From the NCBI RefSeq assembly GCF_004331035.1, contig NZ_SJNT01000005.1, positions 124,001 through 188,000 on the forward strand: a DNA stretch of 64,000 bases, written 5' to 3'. Source of the DNA: Acinetobacter sp. ANC 4910. Its GTDB lineage: Bacteria; Pseudomonadota; Gammaproteobacteria; Pseudomonadales; Moraxellaceae. This document shows, in pieces, positions 18,754 through 28,134 of the stretch; position 1 is the stretch's first letter, and each line of letters opens with the position of its first letter. Position numbers and translations under genes: made by a program. Under the pieces are notes generated by a model that saw only the letters and a list, made by a program, of their open reading frames with translations, ran no database searches and was not told the origin of the DNA.

Positions 18754-20208
18754 ATGACTGTATATAACAAATTAAAAATTGCTATTCTCGCCATTATTGC
18801 ATCGCAAAATCTTCACGCGATTAGTATTGATCCATTACAGATCCAGTCTGCGCCTGGAGAATTACTCTACGCAGAAATTCCATTTCATCATGCAAAAACC
18901 GATGAGCCTGTCCAAGTCAGCTTGGCGACGCCAGAAGATATCAATACCTTAGGTGTTGTTCATCAACCCCCAGGTCATTTGAATTTCTTTTCTCGTCAAA
19001 ACAGTTCAGGTGAGGGTGTCATTACCATCACATCATCTCGTCCATTGACGGAATCTGAGCTGAATATCGTGGTGCGTATTCAGGAAGGCAATGCAGTACA
19101 TTTACGCCATATTCGCACACCGATCCAACGCACCGCTGCACCTAAACCGATGTTTAGTGCCAAGGCGAATGAAAAGGTTCTCAGTCCAATCATGATTGTG
19201 AGTGAAAAGGATATTGCGCTTAACTTACCGACCAGTGCTCAATTTCAGCCTCCTGAAGCAGCACAACTGAATCCAATGTCCAATTCGGTTGATTCACTAA
19301 AACTAAAAACAATACAACCGCCAAAGTTGGCAACAGTGACTGACTCAAATGAAGCGCCTATCGTCATTTCTAGTTTAAATACCGCGAGTACACCTGTCAC
19401 ACCACAAGCCAAAGTGCTTGCCGAAACTAAAACTGACTCAGCAAAGCCAACGACAAGTGTTGCAAAAAATACCTCAACAAATACAGAAAATCTAACCACT
19501 AAACAGTCATCTGTCCCACAAGTACAGCAGTATCAGAAACGTGCGGAAACAGAGAAAGTTTCTGCTGCATCGACTCAAACAGCAGCTTCAACACCTAAAT
19601 TACCAGCTAAACCAAAGCCAGCAACCATCAAGCCTGCTCCTGCGGCAGCAGCTGACGTGAAAAAAGTTCAGCCTAATCAGCATACCGTACAAAACAATGA
19701 ATCGCTTTGGGCAATTGCTCAACGGGTTGCCACTGAGCAAAATCGCCCAATTGGCGAAGTAATGCAGCAAATTAAAACCCAAAACTCGCATGCATTTATT
19801 CGGGGTGATATCAATCGATTACGTCGTGGGGTAACTTTAAACTTACAAACCAATACTACCAACAAATCTCAACAAAAAATTGTGGCGCCACCCAACACAA
19901 TGGTAAAACAATCTGGAAAAGCAAAATATCGCCTGAATCAAGCCGAAATGAGCTTAGTGGCAGAAAAGAACCCAGAAACCACCAATGGAACGGCAAAGCA
20001 AAAAGCTGAGAATGAGCAAATATCAAATGAATTGTCATTAAAAGTTATGACATCTCGGGAAAAAACCGTTAAATTACAGAGAAACGTAACTCAGCTGGAA
20101 TTGGCACTACGTCAAAAGGACCAAAGAATTCAATTATTAAATGCTCGTCTTGCACAATTGCAACAACAGTTGAAAGCACAACAAGCACAGAAAAAGCCAA
20201 ACAGCTAA
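18754..20208 (+). CDS. FimV N-terminal half (periplasmic, LysM domain)
   Basis: FimV is the inner-membrane scaffold for type IV pilus and polar functions in Pseudomonas. This gene encodes only its periplasmic part: a signal peptide (cleavage after about residue 22, ..SQNLHA), the FimV N-terminal domain (IDPLQIQSAPGELLYAEIPF), a Thr/Pro/Lys-rich linker, one LysM peptidoglycan-binding domain (HTVQNNESLWAIAQRVA..) and a C-terminal coiled coil. It stops just before where the membrane segment of FimV would come; the next gene supplies that and the cytoplasmic part. I chose the ATG at 18754 to fit the signal peptide; 18733 (ATG) and 18724 (TTG) are alternatives. Position between asd and truA matches Pseudomonas fimV. 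Confidence 0.82.
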   Translation: MTVYNKLKIAILAIIASQNLHAISIDPLQIQSAPGELLYAEIPFHHAKTDEPVQVSLATPEDINTLGVVHQPPGHLNFFSRQNSSGEGVITITSSRPLTESELNIVVRIQEGNAVHLRHIRTPIQRTAAPKPMFSAKANEKVLSPIMIVSEKDIALNLPTSAQFQPPEAAQLNPMSNSVDSLKLKTIQPPKLATVTDSNEAPIVISSLNTASTPVTPQAKVLAETKTDSAKPTTSVAKNTSTNTENLTTKQSSVPQVQQYQKRAETEKVSAASTQTAASTPKLPAKPKPATIKPAPAAAADVKKVQPNQHTVQNNESLWAIAQRVATEQNRPIGEVMQQIKTQNSHAFIRGDINRLRRGVTLNLQTNTTNKSQQKIVAPPNTMVKQSGKAKYRLNQAEMSLVAEKNPETTNGTAKQKAENEQISNELSLKVMTSREKTVKLQRNVTQLELALRQKDQRIQLLNARLAQLQQQLKAQQAQKKPNS

Positions 20209-20275
20209 ATTGTTATATAATTTTGATATTAGAATCAATGAATTAAACATAAATTTGATTCATAAGGGGTAAAAC

Positions 20276-21583
20276 ATGCTGATTTATGTGATTCCGTTTA
20301 TACTTTTGTTAGTCGTGGCAATTGTTTTAAAAAAACGAGAAGCTAGTAAAGAAGCCGATACGGCACCAAAAAAAACGACTGCGGCTCGTAATAAAGCCAA
20401 AACTCCTATAAATAAACGGAAAACCCCACAAAAAACTCAAGTGGTGGAAGATTCTGTTATTGAAAAAAAACAGGAAACACCACTTAGTGACGAGTTACGC
20501 AGCCAGATTCAAGGGCAAATTCGTGATCGCAATTACTTTGCAGCAGAAGCACAAATTAATCAGGCACTAAATAAAGATAATTCCCAACATGAACTTTATT
20601 TATTGTTATTGGATATCCATCTAGAACAAAAAGATGAATTTGCGGTTAGCCAATTATTCAATCATTTACGTTCACTTGAACTTGAAGAAACATTAGCGCA
20701 AGCGGAACAAAAAAAAGCTGAATATGAAAAAGAGCATCTTTCATCAGTAGAGACTATTGAGTTTCAACCACAAACTACATCATCCTATGTTGAATCGAAT
20801 CCAGTACAAAGCACACAAGATTTTGATGCGCTGATTGGTCATAAAGCTGCACCCTCAAATTTTGATTTGTTACAGGCTGAAACAAGCAACACAGCTCCAA
20901 CTGAAGAACCGCTATTAGAATTTAAGTCTTTTAGTATAAGCCCTACAACCATTGAACCTGCGGCAGAACCAACGCCAGAGTCAAGTGTACCGTCACTTCA
21001 ATTTAATGATTTAGTTGAACTTAAACCCCAAGCAGAAGAACCGGTTCAGGTACAAAAGGAAAGTGAGTTAGCTGTTACTGAGCTTAAAGACCTAGAATTT
21101 TCGTTTAATTTAGATCCTGCACCAACAACTGAAGCAGTCGTTGAAACTGTTACTGCACCGATAGCAGAAAAATCTGAAGATCAACCTGAATTCAAGTTTT
21201 CATTTGATCTTGAACAACCAAGTGCTGAAAAAGCAACGACGCAAGTCGAGGTACAATCTGAAGCACCTACTATGTCTTTTGACTTAGAATCACCAAAGAC
21301 AGATCTTGCAACAGCGCACTCGATTCCTCAAGATATGACGGAAACAACAGACTTTGCCACGTCTGCTGTACAAACAGATGTTCATCTAGAAGACCCACTG
21401 GTACAGTCTTTTCCAGAACTTGGACAAATCAATGAAAGCACATTGAATTTAGATTTAGTACAACAGTATATTCAACTGGGCTCTTATGACGCCGCTCGTC
21501 AACTGTTCGCTGAGAGTTCGAATAATTTTTCAACGGAACAGCAGCAACGCGCGGAACATTTACTGAATCAAATAGCATCTTAA
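20276..21583 (+). CDS. FimV C-terminal half (membrane anchor, acidic domain, FimV C-terminal motif)
   Basis: A 435-residue protein. It starts with one membrane segment (about residues 2-18) and a Lys-rich cytoplasmic stretch. A TPR-like segment (LRSQIQGQIRDRNYFAAEAQINQAL; LYLLLLDIHLEQ) and a long acidic Glu/Pro/Thr-rich region follow. It ends in the FimV C-terminal domain LNLDLVQQYIQLGSYDAARQLFAE. The layout equals the second half of Pseudomonas FimV. A strong AAGGGG ribosome site precedes the start and 67 bases separate it from the N-terminal gene, so this is gene fission or an ancestral split rather than a point frameshift. Confidence 0.82.
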   Translation: MLIYVIPFILLLVVAIVLKKREASKEADTAPKKTTAARNKAKTPINKRKTPQKTQVVEDSVIEKKQETPLSDELRSQIQGQIRDRNYFAAEAQINQALNKDNSQHELYLLLLDIHLEQKDEFAVSQLFNHLRSLELEETLAQAEQKKAEYEKEHLSSVETIEFQPQTTSSYVESNPVQSTQDFDALIGHKAAPSNFDLLQAETSNTAPTEEPLLEFKSFSISPTTIEPAAEPTPESSVPSLQFNDLVELKPQAEEPVQVQKESELAVTELKDLEFSFNLDPAPTTEAVVETVTAPIAEKSEDQPEFKFSFDLEQPSAEKATTQVEVQSEAPTMSFDLESPKTDLATAHSIPQDMTETTDFATSAVQTDVHLEDPLVQSFPELGQINESTLNLDLVQQYIQLGSYDAARQLFAESSNNFSTEQQQRAEHLLNQIAS

Positions 21584-21601
21584 GGCATTTCCCTCTACTA
21601 T

Positions 21602-21629
21602 AAAGCAGTCATACATGACTGCTTTTTTT
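21602..21629 (+). terminator. Intrinsic terminator of the fimV pair, running into the next start codon
   Basis: AAAGCAGTCAT (21602-21612) pairs with ATGACTGCTTT (21615-21625) and continues as seven T's to 21629. The asparaginase ATG at 21630 follows directly. Confidence 0.88.
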
Positions 21630-22601
21630 ATGATGAAAAAAATTGCTTTGATTTATATGGGTGGGACCTTTGGCTGCGTGGGTGAACCCCTAAGCCCTAT
21701 GCCTGCTGATAAGTTTTTACCTCAACTTAAGAAAGTCTTACCTCTGGATTTGACCGTTGAATGCATGATTGCACCTGTAATTAAAGACAGTAGCGCCTGC
21801 ACACCTGCCGATTGGTTACAGTTAATACAATTTGTACAACAGCTCCAATTACAACATTTCCAGCATTTTGTGCTTATCCATGGTACAGATACCATGAGCT
21901 ATGCCTGTGCCATCCTCTCTCGATTCCTAGGACAATCCGCGCATGTTGTACTTACGGGTAGCCAATATCCTCTACTCAATATTCAAGGTACCGACACGCG
22001 TGAATTTACCGATGCCATCGACAACCTAAGCTTTGCATTACAAGCCGTTCAAACTCAACCCGTTGGCGTATATCTGGCCTTTCATCAGCAGTTATTTCAT
22101 GGACGCAGTGTTTTAAAACAGCATACGACTGAACTTGATGCTTTCTCAGGGCTAAGCAGCCAGCAAGAACTGCGTCAACCTGAGTCAGCCTATCTGGTGA
22201 AAGCTGAAGATTTAGTTAAAGCCAATCAATTCAATTGTCTGAATCTTATGATGCAACCGATTGCATTAGATCAGCAATTACAAAACATCAAGACTATTGC
22301 ACAACATCCGCCTAGTTTTCTCATTTTGCAAGGCTTTGGTACAGGCAATATCTCGGTCAATGCAGACTGTATCAAATGCTTTAAACAGCTACGTCAACAA
22401 GGTTGTATGGTTTTACTCACCACTCAAGTCAGCTTTGGCAAAACTGACCAACGCTATGCGATTAGCAGTTGGATTCAGGATGCAGGTGTAGTGATGAGTG
22501 ATTGCATCAGCCATGCAGACTTATATGCCAAAGCGCTGTTGATGTATCTCAAGCATGATTCCATTGATCAATGTTTCACCCATTGGCATGACTCGGTTTA
22601 A
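21630..22601 (+). CDS. Type I-like L-asparaginase family amidohydrolase
   Basis: An asparaginase/glutaminase-family enzyme of about 324 residues with no signal peptide, so cytoplasmic. The first threonine motif reads YMGGTFG (usually TGGTIG), and the second is HGTDTMSYA with the Thr-Asp pair. I place the start at 21630 or the next codon (MMKKIALIYMGGT); an in-frame ATG at 21615 lies within the terminator stem. None of these has a Shine-Dalgarno sequence, and the T run of the preceding terminator abuts the ATG. It is 18 bases from truA and probably cotranscribed with it. Confidence 0.82.
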   Translation: MMKKIALIYMGGTFGCVGEPLSPMPADKFLPQLKKVLPLDLTVECMIAPVIKDSSACTPADWLQLIQFVQQLQLQHFQHFVLIHGTDTMSYACAILSRFLGQSAHVVLTGSQYPLLNIQGTDTREFTDAIDNLSFALQAVQTQPVGVYLAFHQQLFHGRSVLKQHTTELDAFSGLSSQQELRQPESAYLVKAEDLVKANQFNCLNLMMQPIALDQQLQNIKTIAQHPPSFLILQGFGTGNISVNADCIKCFKQLRQQGCMVLLTTQVSFGKTDQRYAISSWIQDAGVVMSDCISHADLYAKALLMYLKHDSIDQCFTHWHDSV

Positions 22602-22619
22602 TGAAAGGTAAATAGATCT

Positions 22620-23417
22620 ATGCAACGTTTTGCCATTGGCATCGAATTTTCAGGCGCAGGATATCGTGGTTGGCAAACCCAACAAGCCGGTGTAATCAGT
22701 GTGCAAGAAACACTTGAAACCATCCTGAGTAAAGTTGCAGCAGAACCCATTGCACTACATGGTGCAGGTCGTACTGATGCAGGTGTACATGCAACCAATA
22801 TGGTGGCTCATTTCGATACACATGCAATCAGACCTCTACGTGGTTGGTTAATGGGCGCCAATAGCCAACTGCCTAAAGATATTGCCATTCAGTGGATTAA
22901 AGAGATGGATCATGAATTTCATGCCCGTTTCAAGGCGCAAGCACGTCGTTATCGCTATGTGGTCTATAATCATCCACAACGCCCAGCTTTACTGCATAAA
23001 CAAGTAACCCATGCTCACTACACATTAGATGTAGAAAAAATGATTGCTGCTGCAAAAAAGTTTGAAGGTACACATAATTTTGAGAGCTTTCGTGCTGCGG
23101 CTTGTCAGTCCAATCAACCTGTGCGCCACGTGAGCCATTGTCGCTTAATTCGACATGGTGCCTATTTGGTGTTGGATATTCAAGCCGATGGCTTCTTACA
23201 CCATATGGTGCGTAATATTATGGGTTGTTTGCTAGAAATTGGACAAGGCATGTATGAGATTGACCATATTGACCAAATTTTCGCGGCACAAGACCGTCAA
23301 GCGGCAGGCGTAACTGCCCCACCCGATGGCTTATATTTTATTCATGCCGACTATCCAGCGCAGTTCGATTTACCCAAAGTACCTTTAGGCCCTCATTGGT
23401 TAAACATGCCAGATTAA
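22620..23417 (+). CDS. truA: tRNA pseudouridine(38-40) synthase
   Basis: The product converts uridines 38-40 in the tRNA anticodon stem-loop to pseudouridine. The catalytic aspartate is Asp53 in GAGRTDAGVHA, and the FHARF and RRYRY motifs follow. At 265 residues it matches the family. A GAAAGG ribosome site precedes the ATG. Its place downstream of fimV repeats the Pseudomonas asd-fimV-truA order. Confidence 0.97.
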   Translation: MQRFAIGIEFSGAGYRGWQTQQAGVISVQETLETILSKVAAEPIALHGAGRTDAGVHATNMVAHFDTHAIRPLRGWLMGANSQLPKDIAIQWIKEMDHEFHARFKAQARRYRYVVYNHPQRPALLHKQVTHAHYTLDVEKMIAAAKKFEGTHNFESFRAAACQSNQPVRHVSHCRLIRHGAYLVLDIQADGFLHHMVRNIMGCLLEIGQGMYEIDHIDQIFAAQDRQAAGVTAPPDGLYFIHADYPAQFDLPKVPLGPHWLNMPD

Positions 23418-23432
23418 TGTTCTACACATAAT

Positions 23433-23459
23433 AAAAAACCTCCACACGGGAGGTTTTTT
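23433..23459. terminator. Bidirectional terminator between truA and the AraC gene
   Basis: AAAAAACCTCC (23433-23443) pairs with GGAGGTTTTTT (23449-23459), with A and T runs on both sides, serving truA on plus and the AraC gene on minus. Confidence 0.9.
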
Positions 23460-23469
23460 AAATTTTAAA

Positions 23470-24477
23470 CTAACGCTGTTTACGTTTTCGATATTCAACT
23501 GGGGTTTCATTGGTCCAACGCTTAAATGCACGATAAAACGTACTCGGCTCTGAAAATCCGGTCAAATAAACAATCCGCTCTACACTTTCATTGGTATTCG
23601 CAAGCAGCCTTTTCGCTAAGCGACAACGATAATCCGAAAGAATCTGCTGAAAACTGGTGTTGGCTTCGCTCAATTGGGTACGTAAACGACGCGGCGTAAT
23701 ATTTAAATGTGCAGCAACCGTTTCTAAAGTGGTTTCACCACTTTCTAAGGTTGAACCAATCGCACGGCGCACCTCACCTACCAAATCATAGCGTGCCAGT
23801 TCTTGTAGCTTTTCAATTGCCAGTTGTTCATGCAATTGCAATAACTCAGGTTCGGCCTGCCACAACGGATAAGCCAAAATCACAGGATCAAAATACAGCC
23901 GTGTTTCTTTTTGACCCAAGCTCACTGGACACTCAAAGACACGGAAATATTCGTCATCTGGCGCACCTTGAGAAAAATTAAAGTCGATATACAGCGGCTG
24001 AAAACGCCCTTCCGTAATAAACTTAAAGAAGCGCAAAATTCCCGACATTGCACATTCAGAAAAATGACGATTAATTAAATTTTCTGCCCAAGGTTGCTCT
24101 CCATTGGTCAAATAACACCGATCATCTTCAATTACTAAACGAGCATGAAAGGCATCACTAATTAAACGCTGATAAGCCAAAGCACGCTTAAGACCTTCAC
24201 CAAAATTTTCACTACTAATAAATAAGTGTTCAATCACCTGCCCACGATATAAAGGCAAATGTTCACCCAAATGCAAACCGATATCAGGGTCCTTACTGAC
24301 ATCTTCGGCTGCTGTCCAAAAAGCAAACTGTGCATTTAATGGGGTACGATCATTGGCCTGAACTTGATTTAAGGCGACCCCTGCTTTTGTTAAAATTTCT
24401 TCGGTTGGTAATCCTGAACGACGAATCGCCTGATAGCCCAATCGTAGTACAACCGATGCATCCGTTAGCTGACCCAC
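23470..24477 (-). CDS. AraC family transcriptional regulator (OruR/MmsR-like architecture)
   Basis: A 335-residue regulator. The N-terminal ligand domain is of the type seen in OruR-like regulators (FWTAAEDVSKDPDIGLHLGE), and the C-terminal double helix-turn-helix (about residues 245-330) holds LNITPRRLRTQL and the AraC signature VYLTGFSEPSTFYRAFKRW. The usual targets are catabolic genes next to it, but the flanking genes here are truA and infA, so its regulon is elsewhere. The effector is unknown. Confidence 0.88.
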   Translation of the reverse strand: MGQLTDASVVLRLGYQAIRRSGLPTEEILTKAGVALNQVQANDRTPLNAQFAFWTAAEDVSKDPDIGLHLGEHLPLYRGQVIEHLFISSENFGEGLKRALAYQRLISDAFHARLVIEDDRCYLTNGEQPWAENLINRHFSECAMSGILRFFKFITEGRFQPLYIDFNFSQGAPDDEYFRVFECPVSLGQKETRLYFDPVILAYPLWQAEPELLQLHEQLAIEKLQELARYDLVGEVRRAIGSTLESGETTLETVAAHLNITPRRLRTQLSEANTSFQQILSDYRCRLAKRLLANTNESVERIVYLTGFSEPSTFYRAFKRWTNETPVEYRKRKQR

Positions 24478-24644
24478 GCAATGACCTTCCTTGTATGTGA
24501 TTCATTTATACCTAAAACAATAAATTTAGATTAACTGCGATTGACCAAACTGACAACCTGTATAGTCAAATTTTTCTGGATTTTTTTGAAACCGCCAGTT
24601 CGCTTAATTTACTGCCAGCTAATACGCTCTCAAGGGTTTGATTC

Positions 24645-24673
24645 TTGATTTTTTCTAAAAAATTGACTATAAT
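24645..24673 (+). promoter_or_regulatory. infA sigma-70 promoter
   Basis: TTGATT (24645-24650) and a consensus TATAAT (24668-24673) have an ideal 17-base spacer, 33 bases before the infA start. Confidence 0.8.
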
Positions 24674-24706
24674 TTGCCCCTTTCCAATTTGATCATCAGG
24701 TAGGCT

Positions 24707-24928
24707 ATGGCCAATAAAGAGGAACTCATTGAGTTCGAAGGCGTTGTCACCGAAACGCTTCCTAATACGATGTTCCGTGTACGTTTAGAAAACGGTCACG
24801 AAGTGATTGCCCACATTTCTGGTAAAATGCGTAAACACTATATCCGCATTTTAACTGGCGACAGTGTGAAGGTAGAAATGACCCCTTATGACCTCACGAA
24901 AGGTCGTATCACTTATCGTGCACGCTAA
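24707..24928 (+). CDS. infA: Translation initiation factor IF-1
   Basis: A 73-residue single OB-fold protein that binds the 30S A site during initiation. The sequence [20 protein letters not shown] through GRITYRAR is the canonical IF-1. It has its own promoter and a strong terminator, so it is monocistronic. Confidence 0.98.
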   Translation: MANKEELIEFEGVVTETLPNTMFRVRLENGHEVIAHISGKMRKHYIRILTGDSVKVEMTPYDLTKGRITYRAR

Positions 24929-24946
24929 GCTCTGATTAGTGAAAGC

Positions 24947-24975
24947 AAAAAAAGCCACATCATGTGGCTTTTTTT
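24947..24975. terminator. Bidirectional terminator after infA
   Basis: AGCCACAT (24953-24960) pairs with ATGTGGCT (24962-24969), flanked by A and T runs. It also serves the convergent LprI-like gene. Confidence 0.9.
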
Positions 24976-24994
24976 ATATTGAGATCTTCTGCAC

Positions 24995-25366
24995 TTATTC
25001 ACTTAAACGTGAGGTTTTACAGCCTACCGTTTGACATTCACGTAAACGTTCCTGTAACCATTGATTACGATCTTGTGTGGTGGTTAAACGACACTGCACA
25101 TTGACCGTACTTTGTACGTCATCGGTACACTCTGCATCGCGCTGACGAATCCATGCCAATTGTGACTTTTTCAACGTTTTTTGTTGTGCTGCATTCAGTT
25201 GTTTACGTAATTGTTGATAATTCTTATTCAAATCAGCATCTGCACTGGCATAAATTTTATTGGTGCAGTAAATATCATCATAGGTGTTACGAGCATTGTC
25301 GCAGTTATCTGCATAGCTGAAGGTTGCCATCGCCCCACAGAATAGAGCCAATATGATCTTGCGCAT
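24995..25366 (-). CDS. LprI/DUF1311-like secreted cysteine-rich protein
   Basis: A 123-residue exported protein. It has a signal peptide (about residues 1-19, ending FSYA), then cysteines and the pattern DADLNKNYQQLRKQL and QLAWIRQRDAEC typical of the DUF1311 family, which includes the lysozyme inhibitor LprI. It is periplasmic; lysozyme inhibition is possible but not shown. The ATG at 25366 fits the signal peptide; the in-frame TTG at 25378 is unlikely. Confidence 0.8.
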   Translation of the reverse strand: MRKIILALFCGAMATFSYADNCDNARNTYDDIYCTNKIYASADADLNKNYQQLRKQLNAAQQKTLKKSQLAWIRQRDAECTDDVQSTVNVQCRLTTTQDRNQWLQERLRECQTVGCKTSRLSE

Positions 25367-25675
25367 GAAATTATCCAAATCGCTTTATTATGTGACCTAT
25401 ATAAGCATATTTTACTGAACTTGAACATTGCCCATAGACAGACAAGTTTGTATGTTTTTTACCCACTCATTGTGCCGCTCTAGACAGTAATTTGCTTTTG
25501 ACCTTGTATCAAAAAATCACTACATCCCATCATTTCTCTCTATGATTCAGACATTCTGCTGAACGAATAAGCCTGAGTCGCTCGAGCCTGCACAAGCTCA
25601 TTTACCGCGTGTTATGGGGAAATCTTCCCCCCATAAAAAAACGCAGCGATGGCTGCGTTTTACACGACAAAGAGA
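25367..25675. other. Intergenic region with an unassigned hairpin
   Basis: This contains the upstream region of the LprI-like gene and the leuB terminator. An additional inverted repeat (TTATGGGG then CCCCCCATAA, about 25612-25636) sits next to that terminator and may be a second hairpin. No gene is seen. Confidence 0.45.
25634..25660 (-). terminator. leuB intrinsic terminator
   Basis: ACGCAGC (25641-25647) pairs with GCTGCGT (25652-25658). On the minus strand a T run follows (A run at 25634-25641). Confidence 0.9.
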
Positions 25676-26755
25676 TTATGCGAGTGCAGCAACTACAGCC
25701 TGCCCCATCTCCACTGTACCTACTTTATTCATTCCTTCCGACATGATATCGGCAGTACGTAGGCCCTGATCCAAAACTTGTCCTACCGCGTCTTCAATAG
25801 CCTGTGCAGCAGCCTCTTCACGGAAGGTATAACGCAACATCATGGCAACCGACAAAATGGTCGCCAATGGGTTCGCCACGTTCTGACCTGCGATATCTGG
25901 CGCCGAACCGTGACACGGCTCATACATGCCCTTACCATTTTCATCTAAAGATGCCGATGGCAACATCCCAATTGAACCCGTCAACATGGCTGCTTCATCT
26001 GACAAAATATCGCCAAACAAGTTGCCCGTTACAATCACGTCAAACTGCTTAGGTGCACGCACCAATTGCATGGCTGCATTGTCAACATACATATGTGACA
26101 AATTAATTTCAGGATATTGCTCTTCTTTTAATGCGGTAACGGTTTGCTTCCAAAGCTCCGTCACTTCAAGTACATTGGCTTTATCCACTGAACAAACTTT
26201 GCCACCACGCAAACCGGCCATTTCAAAAGCCACTTTCGCAATACGCTTAATTTCTGACTCTGAATAGACATCGGTGTTAAAGCCTTGCTTCTCACCATTT
26301 TCCAATTCACGAATACCACGTGGCTGACCAAAGTAAATCCCGCCTGTTAACTCGCGTACAATCAGAATGTCCAAACCCGCAACGATTTCAGGTTTTAAGC
26401 TCGATGCATCGGCCAATTGTGGGTAAAGAATCGCAGGACGTAAATTTGCAAATAAATTCAATTCACTACGGATTTTTAATAAACCGCGTTCTGGACGAAT
26501 TGAGCGCTCAATCGTATCCCATTTAGGACCGCCCACTGCACCTAACAAAATTGCAGCGGCTTTTTTTGCCTGTTCCGCTGTCACTGCTGGGTACGGTTCG
26601 CCATGTGCATCAATCGCTGCGCCACCCAATAGGCCATGTTCCCATGTGAGACCTAAATTAAATTTTTCATTGACTCGATCGAGTACATGCTCTGCGGCCT
26701 TGACAATTTCAGGACCAATACCATCACCCGCCAAAATCAAAATTTGTTTAGACAT
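25676..26755 (-). CDS. leuB: 3-isopropylmalate dehydrogenase
   Basis: An NAD-dependent oxidative decarboxylation step of leucine synthesis. The N-terminus is [15 protein letters not shown]; the substrate-site arginines lie in [13 protein letters not shown], and metal-binding aspartates are in [13 protein letters not shown]. At 359 residues it matches the family. The ATG at 26755 gives the usual MSKQ start; the ATG at 26767 would add four residues. It is the last gene of leuC-leuD-(lipoprotein)-leuB on the minus strand. Confidence 0.97.
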   Translation of the reverse strand: MSKQILILAGDGIGPEIVKAAEHVLDRVNEKFNLGLTWEHGLLGGAAIDAHGEPYPAVTAEQAKKAAAILLGAVGGPKWDTIERSIRPERGLLKIRSELNLFANLRPAILYPQLADASSLKPEIVAGLDILIVRELTGGIYFGQPRGIRELENGEKQGFNTDVYSESEIKRIAKVAFEMAGLRGGKVCSVDKANVLEVTELWKQTVTALKEEQYPEINLSHMYVDNAAMQLVRAPKQFDVIVTGNLFGDILSDEAAMLTGSIGMLPSASLDENGKGMYEPCHGSAPDIAGQNVANPLATILSVAMMLRYTFREEAAAQAIEDAVGQVLDQGLRTADIMSEGMNKVGTVEMGQAVVAALA

Positions 26756-26797
26756 GAGAACTTCCATTATTTCATCAGTACTTAGACTGTTTAGAGA

Positions 26798-27361
26798 TTA
26801 AATTTTTTGCTCTACAAACTCACCTAACCCTGTTTGCGGGTCATAGGGTCTGCAAAAGCGACGAATTGTTTTTTGTTCTTGCTGCAAATCTACACACAGT
26901 GGGTCTGGAGCAGATGCATTCAATAAACTGACATGTTGTCGAGTTCGATCTCGATACATTTTAAAGGTATAAATTTGTTTGGCTTTAAACGCATGAATTA
27001 CGTGCAAAGTTTCTGCGCGATCTGGTGAAATTGGATAAAACCGAATCACCAATTCTTGTTGTTTCGCTGGTGCAGATAAATACAATGCATTTGGTTGATT
27101 CAAGGTTTTTGCTTGTAAACGAACCAAACCTTTATTAATTGCTTCAGAATTGACTCGATGAGTTCGCGCATCGACAATAAAAATATCACCTAAACGTTCA
27201 AACTCACAATTATGTGTTCCAGAACAATAAATTAAAGCATTTGATGATGGGCTTTCGGCATATTCCACTTGCTTAATGCGAGCACTATCTACCCACTGGC
27301 ATGCGCTCAGTGTGCTGAACAACAATCCCGCAATAACACATTGACCGAAAACTTTCGTCAT
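26798..27361 (-). CDS. Putative lipoprotein within the leu cluster
   Basis: I do not recognise the family. The 187-residue product has a lipoprotein signal ending LSAC (Cys21 as the lipidated residue). The rest is a mixed soluble domain with several Cys residues and no catalytic motif. It sits between leuD and leuB with gaps of about 100 and 42 bases on the same strand and could be cotranscribed with the leucine genes. Nothing in the sequence ties it to leucine synthesis. Confidence 0.75.
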   Translation of the reverse strand: MTKVFGQCVIAGLLFSTLSACQWVDSARIKQVEYAESPSSNALIYCSGTHNCEFERLGDIFIVDARTHRVNSEAINKGLVRLQAKTLNQPNALYLSAPAKQQELVIRFYPISPDRAETLHVIHAFKAKQIYTFKMYRDRTRQHVSLLNASAPDPLCVDLQQEQKTIRRFCRPYDPQTGLGEFVEQKI

Positions 27362-27462
27362 TTTGCTAGCCCAACCTTGCGTAATAAAGCATTTATCATG
27401 TTGATGATGCCCCCGATGTTAGCAAGAGTTGGGCGGTGTTGTCATGACTAAATATGCAACCT

Positions 27463-28113
27463 TTAGCCTTGAATTTCTTGGAAAACCCAAGGTCGTGATT
27501 GTTTGGTTTTCGCTTCATAAGCACGGATATCATCTTGCACTTGTAAAGTTAAACCGATGTCATCTAAACCGTTCAATAAGCAGTGCTTACGAAATGGATC
27601 AACTTCGAATTTGAATGCTTCACCATTGGGTGTACGTACTTCTTGTGCAGCAAGATCAATCGTGAGTTGATAACCTTCTGTCGCAGCACATTCTTTGAAA
27701 AGTTGATCGACAATTTCTTCAGCCAAAATAACTGGCAACATGCCGTTTTTAAAACTGTTATTAAAGAAAATGTCGGCATAACTTGGCGCAATCACCGTAC
27801 GGAAACCGTATTCTTCCAATGCCCACGGCGCATGTTCACGGCTTGAACCACAACCGAAATTGGCACGCGAAATAAGAACCGATGCACCTTGATAACGTGG
27901 CTGATTTAAGATGAAATCTGGATTTTTAGGGCGTTTAGAATTGTCCTGTCCTGGATAGCCTTCATCTAAATAACGCAATTCATCAAATAAGTTATCGCCA
28001 AATCCTGTGCGTTTAATTGATTTTAAAAACTGCTTTGGAATAATTAAGTCGGTATCGACATTGGCACGGTCTAATGGTGCAACAATACCTTGTTCAACGG
28101 TATAAGCTTTCAT
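27463..28113 (-). CDS. leuD: 3-isopropylmalate dehydratase small subunit
   Basis: The swivel-domain subunit of isopropylmalate isomerase, working with LeuC. Conserved segments are [19 protein letters not shown] near the N-terminus and [15 protein letters not shown] in the middle. At 216 residues it is slightly longer than E. coli LeuD (201). It starts 21 bases after leuC. Confidence 0.97.
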   Translation of the reverse strand: MKAYTVEQGIVAPLDRANVDTDLIIPKQFLKSIKRTGFGDNLFDELRYLDEGYPGQDNSKRPKNPDFILNQPRYQGASVLISRANFGCGSSREHAPWALEEYGFRTVIAPSYADIFFNNSFKNGMLPVILAEEIVDQLFKECAATEGYQLTIDLAAQEVRTPNGEAFKFEVDPFRKHCLLNGLDDIGLTLQVQDDIRAYEAKTKQSRPWVFQEIQG

Positions 28114-28134
28114 GTTTTGCTCCCCTTAGTCCAA

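Noticed and set aside
21615..21632. Upstream ATG (21615) as the asparaginase start
   Set aside because: It lies in the terminator stem and would add five residues before the conserved MMKKIALIY start; no ribosome site supports it.
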